Shown piece by piece: positions 13,701-25,597 of a stretch of DNA of 64,000 nt (its first letter is position 1; each line of letters starts with the position of its first letter). Source of the stretch: Mercenaria mercenaria (lineage: Eukaryota > Mollusca > Bivalvia > Venerida > Veneridae); the NCBI RefSeq assembly GCF_021730395.1, contig NC_069363.1, positions 49,157,001 to 49,221,000 on the forward strand, read 5' to 3'. The notes under the pieces are model-generated. The model did no database searches and was not told the DNA's origin. It was given only the letters and a program-made list of their open reading frames with translations. Both the position numbers and the translations under genes were made by a program.

Positions 13701-15229
13701 TAAGAAAAAAAATTTCATTTTTAATTTTTTTGAAAAGTTTTGGGAAATTTTTTTTCCAGTAGGGACTTTCTAGCATTGTATATTATAAAAAACAAAAGGT
13801 TTTCACTTGGGGAAAAAAGACAGAAAAAATCAATTTTTCCAGGAAACAAACCTTTTTTTGGAAATTTTAAAAATGTTTGTCAGAAAAAAAGTATTTTTTA
13901 AATACTTATTTTTGGGGAAAGCAGAAGTAAATACAAAAAAATCTTTTCAAATTTAAAAATGCATTTTAAAAAAAGTTTAAAAAATTTTTACCATGCACTT
14001 AGTTTTTTTAAAAACTCATGTTTTTAAAAATTAAAAAAAAACCGGGAAAAGAATTATTCAAATTTTCTAATTTTGTAATGTAATGTTAAGGGGAATTTTT
14101 AACCCCCCCTTTTTCAAATTTTTTTTAAAAAAACTGTGTTTTTTAAAAATTTAAAAACCCCTATTCTCGCCTTATCTTAAAATTTTAAAAAAAAAAAACC
14201 CCCCCTGGGATATCAATTTTAAAAAGGAAAGAATTTTTTTTTAATTTTTTTTTATTTTATATTTTTTTTTCATACGGGAAAATTTGTTTAATTTAAATTT
14301 ATATATGGAAAACATTTTCTTTTCGTGAACACATTTTTTAAATTTGGGTTTTATTGTCATTGAAATTAGTTGGCCCAAAAATTTTTTCCCCTACTTTAAA
14401 AATTTAAAGGAAAACTTTTTTCTAGAGAAAAAATTTTTAATAAAGAAAGAAAAAAAGGGAAAAATTTACCTAAGGGAAAAATTGGATTAAACCCTTTGAA
14501 AAAAATTAAAAAAAAAAACCATTTTCCCCAAAGGGAAAAAAAAAAATTTAAAAAACTTTTCCCGGGGGTTAAAAAAATTTTTGTTTCATTGAATTGTAAA
14601 ACATCAGCGTTTAAGTTTTAAAGTTTTTTATTTATTGACCCCAAAAAAGTGTCCCTTTAAAATAATTTTCCTAAAAAGTGCATCAAAATTGAGGCTGTAA
14701 AAAGGGGGACGTTTTAGGTCTATTTGTGACCTTGTCTGTTTTCCGTCTGTCATTTAGGTTTAAAAACCCCTTAAAAATTAAAATTTATGTTGGCACCCCA
14801 AAAAGTTAAAAAACAGTTAAGGGAAAATTTTGGTTTTTTTTAGTATATATCAAAAAAAAGGTAATTTTCTTTAAAAAATGTAAAAACGGGGCAAAATTTT
14901 TAAAAAAACATTTTAAAAGGCAAATTTTCCAAATTTTTCATATAAAAAATTTTTAGAAAATTAAAAATTTGGGAAAAAACAACCCTCCCTTTTCTTGTTT
15001 TTTTTACAGGCACTTACAAATAAAATTTTAAAGGGTTTCATTTTTTCCCGTGAAATTTAAAATTTTAAAAAGGGTTTCTGCTGGGTTGAACACTGTGATA
15101 TGTTTTGAAAAAAAAAATAAAAAATTTTGTTTCTTTTGGAAAATTCTTTGAAAGATAAAACAGTGGGATTTAAATATTTAAAAATTGGAAAAATTTTCAG
15201 CATTTGGGAAAAAAAAATATGCACGTTTT

Positions 15230-16790
15230 TTAGAAGTTCCCTTTTAAATGGAGCAGCTCAGATGTGGGCTTTTGGGAACTTCCTTTTGGGGAAATTTTGG
15301 AAAAAAGGGGAGCTGAGATTTAGATAGCTTGTGTTCTTAAGAAGGGCATTAAAATTAGAGAGTGAGATTTTTGATATGCTCATGTTTTTTAAAAACAAAT
15401 TTTTAAATGGAGCAGTTTAGATTTAAAATTTTTCTATTTTTCTTAAGAAGTCATTTTTAAAAAAGAGCAGTTTTAAAATATTGATATGCTCGTGTTTAAA
15501 AAAGTCATTAAAAAATTAAAAGCAAGGGTGAGAATTTTTTTTGCTCCTGTTCTTTTGAAAACAATTTAAACCCGGAGCAGTTGAGATTTTTGATTGGGGT
15601 CCGTTCTTAAAAGGCATTTTAAAATTTGAGGGTTGAGGGTTGAGAAAAGCTCATGTTCTTTAGAAGTCATTTGAATTTTGGAAACAATTTTAGATTTGAT
15701 AAGCTCAGTTCTTGAAGTCATTTGAAATTTGAGCACTGGGATTTAGTTGCTCATGTTCTTTAGAATATTGAATTTGGTATTTGGATTTAGATTTTGCTAT
15801 GTTTCCCTTTTCCCGTCCCTTTGAAATTTGGGAGTTTAAAACACTTGGGAATTTCCCAATTTTTTAAAAAGGCATTTTAAATTTGGCAGTTTTAGATTTA
15901 GAAAATGCTATGTTCTTTTGAATCCCTTTGAATTAGAGCAGTTTGATTTGATATGCTCATTTTTTCCCTTTGAATTTTTTTGAATTAGAGGCCCGTTGAG
16001 ATTTTTGGGTATGCTCATTTTTCTTTAGAAAATCCCTTTGAATTTGGCAGAAACACTTTTGATATTTCTCCTTTTTCTTAAGAAAGGGATTTTAAAAAAA
16101 AGAGCGTTTTTAGTTTAGAAATTTCTAAGTTTTTTAGAAAATTTAATTTTAATTAAAAGCAAAAAGATTTCTTAGATATGCTTCCCCATTCTTAAAAAGG
16201 GATTGAAAAAAGGCAGTTTTTAGAATTTTGATTGGGTATGTTCTTTAGAAATTTTTTGAATTCGAGCAAGGGTTTGGGGTTGATATGCTCTGTTCTTTAG
16301 AAGTCTTTGAATTAAGGGGCAGTTGACCCCCTTAGATATGCTCCTATTCTTAAGAAGGGGGGGGGAAATTTAAATTAAAGCGTTTGAGTTTTTGATATTC
16401 TCAAGTTTTTTAGGAAAATTTATTTTGAAATTTTGAGAAAATTGAGAAATTTTAAAATTTTGCATGTTCTTTAGAAGTCATTAAAAAAAAAGAGCATTGA
16501 TTTGGTTTTAAAAAATTTCTCGGTTTCTTTTGAAGTCAAATTTGGGAAATTTGAAGCGTTGAGGTTTGGGGTGGGTCATTTTTTTTAAAATTCATTTGAA
16601 AAGAGCATTGGAGTTTGATATGCCCGAATTTTTTAAAAGTAAAATTTTAAAAAGGGGCAGCTGAGAGTTAAAATGTGTGAAAGTTTATTAGTAGTCATTT
16701 TAAAAAGAAAAAGCTGGGAAATTTTGATTTGGATGTCCTTTTTGAAGTCGCTTGAAAAAAACATGAGGTTTAAAAAATTTTGTTGGGTTT
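15230..16790. repeat. Minisatellite with ~51-bp unit, about 30 copies
   Basis: A unit readable as GAGATTTAGATATGCTCATG then TTCTTTAGAAGTCATTTGAA then TTAGAGCAGTT recurs about every 51 bases from roughly 15,240 to 16,780. Individual copies are blurred by homopolymer errors, but the landmarks ATATGCTC, TTCTTTAGAAG and GAGCAGTTGA remain in register. No relation to the other arrays was seen. Confidence 0.75.
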
Positions 16791-19700
16791 AAAATAGTTA
16801 TTTTGGGGGGTTTGAAACAATTTAGAATTTAAGGGTTTTTGTCCTGTACACAGTTTTGGGGCATGAAAACCCATTTGTTTAAAAAAAACCGGGGGGGGGG
16901 GGCCAAGTAAAAAGTTTAATTTTTTTTTGTAAAATGATTTCCTTCTGCCCCAAAAACTATTAGGGCATTTAAAAGAAGAACTTGGGAAAATACGGTTTGG
17001 ACCCCCATTAAAGGGCTTGGTTTTTGGGCCCCTGACCCTTTTTTAAATTTTACCAAAAATAAAAAAAAAGGTTTTTTAAGAGTTTTTCCCGATGATTTCA
17101 CTTACAAATTTTTTTTGGGGTCTGGGCCCAAAAAGTAGTGTATCGCAATGAAGAGGGAAATCGAGGTTTTTTTGTTTAGGGGCATGCGTTCACCCCGGCC
17201 AAAATCCTGGAGTTATGGGCCTTTTTTAAAATATACAAAAAAGCTTAAATTTTTTCTAAAAGGACAAAAAGCCCGTAAAAAAAAACTTTCAAGTTATCTT
17301 AGTGGACTTACGCCTATATTTTTAGGATATTTTATACTATGCCCCCTTAATAGTTATTTTCCTTTCAATTTTTATTCCCCCCAACCAAACCTAACCCCAT
17401 GAAAAAAACGAAGCCCCCTTTTTTCATTTTCATCTGCATTCTTTAAAGGATGTAAAACCCCTGCAGGTACTTAAAAAATCTGCACCTCGCGAAAATATAG
17501 AATTTTTCCCAAAGGGCCCAAAATTAAAACCCGATTTTTTTTTTTTTAAACAATAATAATTTATTTTCGCTTTCTGCAAACCCATTTTTTTCATTTTTTT
17601 TTAAAAAAAAATTTGGGCCCGCAATACTTTAATACAAAATTTTTAAGTTTCTAAATTTCTGGGAAGGGTTTGGGGGCAATTTATTCAAAAAATTCCAAAA
17701 ACCTTTAAAAAAATTCCCCTCATTTTTTGGGTTTAAATTTCCCCCCCGTTGGGGACCCCTTTTAAACCTTTAAAAAAATACGAATGGGAATTTTTTAAAA
17801 ATTTTATTTTAAAAAATTGTTAAACGCGGGAGAGGAAAAAGAGGGGGGACAACTAATGTCCTTAATATTTGTTTTTTCAAACTCCCCCCTTTTGCAAATT
17901 TTTTTTTTTCATCATAAAAATTTTTGGTAAAATTTAAAATAACGAAAAAAAAACTCGAATACCGGGAGATTTTAAAAACATTTTAAAATTTTTTTAAAAA
18001 CTTAAAAGTAAACCCCTTTAAATTTCCAAAAAACCCCTTCCCTTTTTTATTCTTTTTGGCCAAAAACCCTCCCTTCTTTTGTCCAGGGGCAATTTATTTT
18101 ACCTTTTAAAACTGTTTCTTTTGGATTGGGGTTTAATTCAATTTAAATTTTGCTTTACGTAAAGACAAGGGTTCCAACCGTTTGATTAAAAAATATACCA
18201 AAACCGGGCTTTTTTTTAGGGTTTGATAACAAGGGTTTTCTTGATATCAACCTTGAAAAAGTTTTAAATTTTCAAAAATTTTTTGGACAAAGAAATGGAA
18301 AGTTTTTTTAGGGAAACCCAAAATTTGGTTTATATTGGCTTTTTCCCAAAACCTAGCTACTTCGACTTTTTTTATATTTTTACTAAATTTTTAAAAACCC
18401 CAAAGAAAAGAAATCATTTAAATTTTCGGAAAAATTTTTCAGCCCAAACCGGGGGGAAACAATAGGGAAAACCCGTTTATGTAATTTAAAAAGAATAACG
18501 TTTCGGGCGAAAGTTTTTACCAAATGAAAGTCAAATACGAAAAAAGCTTGGCCCTAGCAACAAAAAGGGCTTTGTTTTTTAAACAGTTTCTAGCCCTAAA
18601 TTTTGAACCAAATTTTTTCGTTTCCCCCAAAAAACCTTTTGGGAAAAGGGGCGGCAAATGGGAAAAAAAATCTGGGAATTTGCAGACGGGCGTTGTTTTA
18701 TCCGGGTTTTGGGGGAAATGCTTTTCCCCAAAAGGGGCCTTTTTTAGTTCAAAAAAAGTTGTGTTTATACCGCCCCCGGGCCCTGGGGCGGATGTAAAAC
18801 CCGTGGGGAATTTTGGGTTAAAAGGCAGCGGCCCCTTTTTAAAAAAGGTAAGATTGGGAGTATATGCCTAACTGTTGGGCGAAGTATTTTTTACCACTTG
18901 ATTGAAAAAAGTTTCCGATTGGCCCATCGAAATTTTTTGTGTTTTGTATAGCATAAAGTTTTACAATCAACCCAAATTTTTTTTTATTGGGCTGGTTCTT
19001 CAAACCAAGGACTTTGATGACCCCGATGTGCGCAGGAAGGGTAAAAAAAAAGCAATGGGAAAAGGGTCAACAGCTTTATTTTAAACAGGTTAAAAATGCT
19101 CTTAAAATTTTAATTAGTCAAAAATTTTTTTTCTTTTTCTTCTTTCAGGGCATTAAAGGGAGGGCCCTTTTCCAAAACCCTTTTGGAATTCTTTCCCAAA
19201 AAACACATACAAAGTCCCTTTTAAAAAAATCACTAAACCGGTTTTTAAGGGGGGCCAAACCCCTTTTGCCTCTCAACCAAAACCCCTCACAGGAAAGCCC
19301 AAAAATTTTATTCAAGTTAGGGGGGGCCTTCCCACCGCTCCCTTTTTTGACAAAACTTAAAACCCCCTTTTAAATAAAAAATTTGGGAGGAGCCAGAGTT
19401 GTGGGGAAAACGTTTCCCGGGGGGAATTATTTTGCCCGGGTCTGGGCCCCTGAAAAAAAAAAAACGAGAAACAATTTTTGAAGGAAAAAATTTTAAATGC
19501 CATTTTTTTTGGGAAGTTTCTTTTCAAAAAATGGCCCTTTTAAACAAAATCGGGAAAAATTTTGTCACCAGGGTGGGTTTCCCCGGATTGGAGACTGTGG
19601 CAGCCGGTTTGAAAACCATTCAGGCCAGCTTTGGGGCCCGGGGTTTAGCCCGGGTTCTAACCATTGTTCCGCTGTCCCCGGGAAAAAACTAACAAAAAGG

Positions 19701-20780
19701 GGGAAAATTTTATGGTTTTTTTTCTGCCACCGGAAAAACTGGGAAAAATTTCCCAATTTTGACTTAAATTCTGGGGGCATGTCCTTTAAAACCCAAAGGG
19801 GGCGAAAAAACAATTTTTCCCCATCTCCAAAAGGGAAAAAAAAAGCATCCCCACAAAATTTTCTGGTTGCATTTAATTTTTCTTTTAAATTGCAATTTTT
19901 TTAAAATTTTTTAGTGTTTTTTTTACCGTGATAAATTTTTTAAAAATTTTTTCGGAAATTTTCCAAATGTTCGAAAGCCCAAAACAATTTTACTAACTTA
20001 TACTGTGACCTAGGATGAAAAGGGTTTAAAGAATTGTGGGGCAAGGGTTTTATTAAAAATCATGCGTATAAGGGGTTACCTTTTTTTTTATAAAAATTAC
20101 ATAGGGGTTACTAAGCCCCTATGAGAATTTTTCCCAAAATCCTGAAAAAAGTTAGTAACTTTAAGTCCCCTTTTTGAGTTATTAAGTCTAACCCTAAAAT
20201 TTCGTTTGTACGGGAAAAATTAGAAAGCCATACTAGGAAAATTATTAATCCCTACGACTTACTGCAAAAACTTTTTTTCTTTGGGAACCCCCCTTTTAGC
20301 GTAAACCCTAATTTTAGGGAGTTTCTTCACTTTTTAATTTAAATGTTTTTTAAAAATATAGAATTTTAAAAATTCCCCCCCCCAAAATTTTTAAAAAATT
20401 TAGGGTTTTGGGTTTAAAAAACCGGGGGAAAAAAAAAGGGTACTGTAGGGGCGTGTGTTCGATTTTTTTTTTGCTAATTTTCTGAAACAAAAAAAAATAA
20501 CCCCAAAAGTACGGGTTTTAAAGTGGAAAATCACAATTTTTAAACACATTTTTTGCGAAAAGATTTTTTTCTTCAAAAGCAATTTTTAAAATTTGGAGTC
20601 GGGTAAATAAAATTGGTCTATATATGGTGAAAAAAATGTAGAAATCCCTTTCGCTTTAAAAGGGTTTTTAGCATGGAAATTTAAATTAAAAAAGGGAAAA
20701 AAAGCCCATTTTAAAAAGGGAAAAATTTTTAAAACATCTTTGGAAATTTTTTTAACGTGCCCTTTTGATAGCAATGTTTT

Positions 20781-21059
20781 CCTTTGTAAAAAATTTTTCA
20801 TTTTCCGTACGCCGATTCAAGGCTTTTTCTACGTTTTCTGGATAAATGACGTTACACCATTTCTTCCGGTTTATCAAACGTGCAGAATTACCTCAATCAT
20901 GGTTCTTTTTTTTCTCCAAACTTCATTACATACTGAGAAAACTCAAACTAAAGTAATTGCTAATTCTGTTATTTTGCCCTGTATGCATCTTCCATGTTAA
21001 CCGTATAGGGTCGTGCGTTTGACTGTTTGCAAGACTACTCACTTTGAAGACAACGAACA
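20781..21059. other. Normal-quality sequence, nothing assigned
   Basis: Base composition and complexity return to normal here. No exon, repeat or RNA gene was recognised. Confidence 0.5.
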
Positions 21060-21262
21060 TTGTGATATTCACATAATGGGAGTCATTGAAGACTAAGTCA
21101 ACGCTCAATCCGGTGGTCGTGGGTTTGAGCCCCACTTGGGTCACGACCATGACTTCTCATATGACACCAGTACTGGTTTTTCCAGGAAGCGGACTCCTGA
21201 GTGGTTATAATAAGCTTGAAGCTTTCATCACAATCGAGCTAAAACAAATTAGTATAAACTAA
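21060..21262 (+). mobile_element. tRNA-derived SINE (bivalve type)
   Basis: A Pol III B-box-like word GGTTTGAGCCCC lies at 21,122-21,132, preceded by a tRNA-like GGTGGTCGTG. It is followed by a body containing CAGTACTGGTTTTTCC, AGGAAGCGGACTC and AAGCTTGAAGCTTTCAT, an arrangement seen widely in bivalve SINEs. The A-box end is weak, so the 5' boundary is approximate. It sits just upstream of the RRM-like exon at 21,312, in its intron. Confidence 0.6.
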
Positions 21263-21311
21263 ACTAGCTAAACTAACAGCGATTTTACATGAATGTTTCT
21301 GTATTTGGCAG

Positions 21312-21462
21312 TCCCGCCTACAGTGGAATACCCTGATCGAGCTGGCATGAAGTGTATGTGTTACGAAAACCTTATGCATATTATAAAAGAACGAGTGAAT
21401 ATTCCTCCGCCACGGATATACAGGGTTCAGAAGGAACACGTGCCTAAAATTAGGTTAGAAGG
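21312..21462 (+). CDS. RRM-like gene, penultimate exon
   Basis: The acceptor TTTGGCAG precedes it and the donor GTGCGTAG follows. The exon begins with two bases of a split codon and ends with two bases of another. It encodes about 49 residues including PPTVEYPDRAGMKCMCYENL. Confidence 0.68.
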
Positions 21463-22152
21463 GTGCGTAGGAAGAAAGTTTTCCTATCACTATTTTATCT
21501 ACGGGAAAGTATTGAATTCCAGTTTTTATTTTAATAAATTACATTGTATTTCTCTTTGTATTCGTTTTACACCAAACCGTATGCATTCAATATTGCTTGT
21601 ATCTATCTTGCAATCACCCTCGACTCTTGCACATATAATAAATTTATATTATAGAATCCATTCCTTGTATCTGACCAACTAGATAGTAAAATATTTTTCA
21701 TTAGTTTTAAATATTCATTCTCTAAATGTGTTAAAAAAAGTTCTTTCGGTCCTGTTTTGTATTATGATATATGAACTGCTTTCAGCACCAGACCAAGCTG
21801 GACAAGAAAAGCTATGCAAGGATTCTACAGCAACCAACAGCTACAATATCCTTTAACCACCATAATCGTAAGATGGCAACTCAAACGGAAGTTACCGAAA
21901 TACGACCCGGAAACATTAAAATCCATTTTCGCGCAATATGGAGAAATTAAGGCTATTCGAATTTTAAGCCCAAACAGTTGTTTGATTATTTTCAAGGACA
22001 TTTCGACGGCATGCCGCGTGATCCAGGCACGTTGTCTTGGTGATCCAATGAATAAGCTGACATGCACGTGGTGGCACAAATCAATGGCAAATAAATGCGT
22101 AGCTGCACGTGCAAAGGGAGTTTCGATAAAAACTGATGTTTTCATTGTTTAG
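21312..22152 (+). CDS. RRM-like protein, last two exons (5' part missing)
   Basis: Two exons are seen: 21,312-21,462 and 21,786-22,152, the second ending in TAG. The intron has a TTTCAG acceptor and a GTGCGTAG donor, and the split Gly codon (GG/C) keeps the frame, which supports the join. The first exon encodes a Pro-rich stretch including NIPPPRIYRVQKEHVPKIRL. The second contains KYDPETLKSIFAQYGEIKAI followed by a strand reading CLIIFKDISTACRVIQ, which fits the beta-alpha-beta-beta-alpha-beta order of an RNA-recognition motif with a degenerate RNP1. The C-terminal tail is basic. An RRM suggests RNA binding, but the partner is unknown and I do not recognise the family by name. Upstream exons should lie in the unreadable region to the left. 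The protein could also be a divergent RRM-like fold that does not bind RNA. Confidence 0.72.
21786..22152 (+). CDS. RRM-like gene, terminal exon
   Basis: The acceptor TGCTTTCAG precedes it. The frame runs 122 codons to TAG at 22,150-22,152. The RRM-like core lies in the middle of the exon, followed by WWHKSMANK and a basic tail. Confidence 0.75.
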
Positions 22153-22355
22153 TTGTTTATTTTTGAATAATTTGCTGATAATCAAATTAACAAAACTGTA
22201 GGCATTACAATCTTAGTTGTTTTGTTTTTTTAACTATGTCTATTTTCATGGGTCATATGAATTCAAACACCGAATTATCTCAGCAATTGTTTTTACATTT
22301 AGAAATAGCGACAACAACACCCTTTTTGTGCTGCCTAAGTCAATCTTGTTTTAGA

Positions 22356-22361
22356 AATAAA
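22356..22361 (+). terminator. Poly(A) signal AATAAA of the RRM-like gene
   Basis: AATAAA lies 204 bases after the stop codon, a usual 3' UTR length, with no nearer match seen on this strand. Confidence 0.55.
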
Positions 22362-23265
22362 TGAAATACATTACCATTACAGCATCAACGAAGATGTAAA
22401 ACATGAAAGTGTAGCTATTCGAGGTGCGTACAACTCGCAGTTCACGATTGTTACAACATATTTTTGGTGTATTTATTTTCTGAGTGGTGAAGAGAACAGG
22501 CTCAATCATACCAAGCCTGCAAAATTGTTGAGCAACCTGTGGAGTTTCCTTTTTTCTATTTTAAATGCTGTGAACTCGTATATATACCGCGTAAAATTTA
22601 TCATAGGTTGACAGTAATCATTTTAAATTATATATCTTGACTTTTTCAAGACAGAGAAATAGTTTATTTTATTATTCATATACAAACTTTTCTTCAAATG
22701 ATCCAGAAATCACTCCCCAAGGATAGTAAAATAGTTCTGGAAAAGCAGTGAAAATACAGAAAATATGTTCAAATGCAGAGAAAAGATTAAAATATGCATT
22801 TTATTTCATCAATATTTCTAGATAATTCATTAGTATGTATATAATAAATTCCAGTATTTCATGGAAAAGCATAAAATAAAAGAAATCTTACTGTCGGAAA
22901 CAGTTTCTGCTGGGTTAATATTGAAATAATTATATAAGAACGTTTAACTGGAGACCCTCTACTAAGATTGTTATAATTATTCTGAATCATCAAAAACATG
23001 GCCACCATATTGAAACCTTACAAAATTTTCTTGTTAAAACTGTTGGTGCCATTCTGAATAATTTGACACAAATGTTCTTTGGGTGACCATCTACTAAGAT
23101 TGTAATATTTTGATTTGTCAAAAAATGGCCACCAGAGCTAAAAATAGTAAAGTTCAAATTCCATTTTCTCCTAAATCACATGTCCCAACTATGAATTAGT
23201 TTCACAGAAATGTTCCTTTGGTACTAGTAAGTCACTACCATTTTTTAAAAGCCATTTGTATATGA
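22362..23265. other. Intergenic; degenerate repeat at 22,920-23,240
   Basis: 22,362-22,920 shows nothing assignable. From about 22,920 the phrases CTACTAAGATTGT and AAAAATGGCCACCA each occur twice about 150 bases apart, as in an old tandem-repeat element. Its ends cannot be seen, and it runs up to the start of the next element. Confidence 0.45.
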
Positions 23266-25165
23266 AACAAGAGGACCATGATGGTCCTGAATCGCTCACC
23301 TCTTCCCACATGACCCAGTTTTGAGTACGACGTCGTTTTTTCTATTATTTGACATAGTGACTTAGTTTTGAACTTGACCTAGGTATTATCAAGATAAAAA
23401 TTAAAAATTCTGACCAATTTTCATGAAGATCCATTGAAAAATATGGTCTCTAGAGAGGTAACAAGGTTTTTCTATTATTTGACCTATTGACCTAGTTTTC
23501 GAAGGTACGTGACCCTGTTTTGAACTTTACCTAGATATCATCAAGGTGAACATTCTCACTAATTTTCATGAAGATCTCATGAAAAATATGGCCTCTAGAG
23601 CTGTCACAAAGTTTTTCTATTTTTATACCTACTGGCCTAGTTTCTGACCGCACGTGACCCGGTTTCGAAACTGACCTAGCTATCATCAAGGTGAACATTC
23701 AGATCAATTTTCATGAAGATCCATTGAAAAATATGGCCTCTAGAGAGGTCAAAAATTTTAATAATTTTAGACCTACTGACCTAGTTTTTTACCGCACGTG
23801 ACCCAGTTTCAAACCTAGATATCATCAAGATGAACATTCAGACCAACTTCCATACAGATCCCATGAAAAGTATGGCCTCTAGAGAGGTCACAAGGTTTTT
23901 ATTATTATTTAACCTACTGACCTAGTTTTTTAAGGCACGTGACCCAGTTTCAAACCTGACCTAGATATCATCAAGGTGAACATTCTGACCAATTTTCATG
24001 AAGATCCATTAACAAGTATGGCCTCTAGAGAGGTCACAAGGTTTTTCTATTTTTAGACCTACTGACCTAGTTTTTGACCACAGTTGACCCAGTTTCGAAC
24101 TTGACCTAGATATCATCAAGATGAACAATCAGACCAATTTTCATACAGATCCCGTGAAAAATATGGCCTTTAGAGAGGTCACAAGGTTTTTCTATTATCT
24201 GACCTACTGACCTAGTTTTTAAAGGCACGCGACCCACTTTCGAACTTGACCTAGATATCATCAAGATGATCATTCAGACCAACTTTCATACAGATCCCAT
24301 GAAAAATATGGCCTCTAGAGAGGTCACAAGGTTTTTCTATTATTTGACCTACTGACCTAGTTTTTGATGGCACGTGACCCACTTTCGAACTTGACCTAGA
24401 TATCATCAAGATGAACATTCTGACCAATTTTCATGAAGATCTCATGAAATATATGGCCTCTTGAGAGGTCACACGGGTTTTCTATTTTTAGACCTACTGA
24501 CCTAGTTTTTGACCGCATGTGACCCAGTTTCGAACCTGACCTAGATATCATCAAGGTGAACACTCAGACTAATTTTCATACAGATCCCATGAAAAATATG
24601 GCCTTTAGAGAGGTCACAAGGTTTTTCTATTATTTGACCTACTGACCTAGTTTTTGATGGCACGTGACCCAGTTTGAAACTTGACCTAGATATCATCAAG
24701 GTAAACGTTCTGACCAATTTTCATGAAGATCTTGTGAAATATATGGCCTCTAGAGAGGTCACAAGGTTTTTCTATTTTTAGACCTACTAACCTAGTTTTT
24801 GAAGGCACGTGACCCAGTTTCGAACTTGACCTAGATATCATCAAGGTGAACATTCTGACCAATTTTCATGAAGATCTTGTGAAATATATGGCCTCTAGAG
24901 AGGTCACAAGGTTTTTCTATTTTTAGACCTACTGACCTAGTTTTTGAAGGCACGTGACCCAGTTTCGAATTTGACCTAGATATCACCAAGATGAACATTC
25001 TGACCAACTTTCATAAAGATCCCATGAAAAATGTGACCTCTAGAGTGGTCACAAGCAAAAGTTTACGGACGGACGGACGGACGCACGCACTGACGCACGG
25101 ACGGACGACGGACACCGCGCGATCACAAAAGCTCACCTTGTCACTTTGTGACAGGTGAGCTAAAA
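23266..25165 (+). mobile_element. Tandem-repeat element, ~145-bp units, hairpin at both ends
   Basis: It starts with AACAAGAGG followed by a 17-base near-palindrome (AGGACCATGATGGTCCT) and ATCGCTCACC. Inside are about 12 units of roughly 145 bp, with landmarks GACCTACTGACCTAG, GCACGTGACCCAG, GACCTAGATATCATCAAG and ATGGCCTCTAGAGAGGTCAC. It closes with a (GGAC)n-rich stretch and a strong hairpin at 25,130-25,161: 14-15 bp arms around TTT, with AGCTCACC pairing with GGTGAGCT. It has no coding capacity. Subterminal hairpins, internal minisatellites and ends in CTAA recall non-autonomous Helitron/Helentron or MITE-like elements described in bivalves. Which of these it is cannot be settled without flanking comparisons. 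Confidence 0.75.
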
Positions 25166-25408
25166 AATGTTGCTATCCGAGTAAATTAAACCTGCGCAAG
25201 TTGCTAAAGCCATCTTTATTTGAAAAAACGTGGTTTCTATGGATGGGTCTAGTTTTCCTTATATGATTCCATGGCAAAATTCGAAAATCTTAGAATTTGC
25301 ATGCCTATTTTCAGTTATTTAGCAGATTTTTTTCTTGTAAGAACCTCTTTGAATTTTAAAACTGGTGAGCAATATAGGGTTATCTTGGCCCTCCTGATAA
25401 TCATTTAA
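25166..25408. other. Unassigned spacer between elements
   Basis: No gene or recognised repeat was seen. Confidence 0.4.
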
Positions 25409-25597
25409 GGGGGCCTCAGTGTCCGAGCGATTGTAAGAATTCTTCATTTGAGGAAGCCATCCAGCTGGCTTACAATATGTCAGTGGTTCTACCCCAAGTG
25501 CCTGCCCATGATGAATTAATGCCCGGAGGGGCACCTGGGGTCTTCCTCTACCATGAAAACCTTGAAAGTTGCCAACTGTCAGTGTGATGTTAAACAC
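25409..25597 (+). mobile_element. tRNA-derived SINE with bivalve core
   Basis: The order GGCCTCAGTGTCCGAGCG, GAATTCTTCATTTGAGGAAG, CCATCCAGCTGGCTTAC, GGGGCACCTGGGGTCTTCC and GATGTTAAACACAAC is the body and 3' end of a widespread bivalve SINE. The tRNA-like head is short or truncated, because the B box is not evident. It abuts the next tandem-repeat element directly: the SINE tail ends where AACAAGAGG begins. Confidence 0.7.

Larger units (their letters stand above)
1..20780. other. Low-quality, homopolymer-smeared sequence; no reliable gene
   Basis: Throughout this stretch ordinary words are replaced by runs of 3-9 identical bases, with abrupt jumps such as AAAA-TTTT-GGGG-CCCC, on both strands and without regard to codon structure. 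The pattern stops near 20,780, after which sequence complexity is normal to the end of the window. The short open frames here are rich in K, F, G and P simply because AAA, TTT, GGG and CCC dominate, and none resembles a known protein. Distorted copies of tandem repeats are still legible (see the separate entries), so real DNA underlies the stretch. The most likely cause is unpolished or very low-coverage consensus; a biological cause is improbable. No coding annotation is offered here. Confidence 0.85.

Noticed and set aside
19565-19700. GC-rich tRNA- or SINE-like block with CCCGGGCTAAACCCCGGG
   Set aside because: It lies in the smeared region, and neither box nor fold can be trusted.
693-19904. 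Dozens of 60-135 codon open frames in the first 20 kb, e.g. 18,524-18,871
   Set aside because: They consist of Lys, Phe, Gly and Pro runs from homopolymer-smeared sequence, with no domain, no splice context and no resemblance to known proteins.
20050-20320. Telomere-like CCCTAA/TAGGG words
   Set aside because: Only scattered single words occur, in the damaged region; there is no tandem run.
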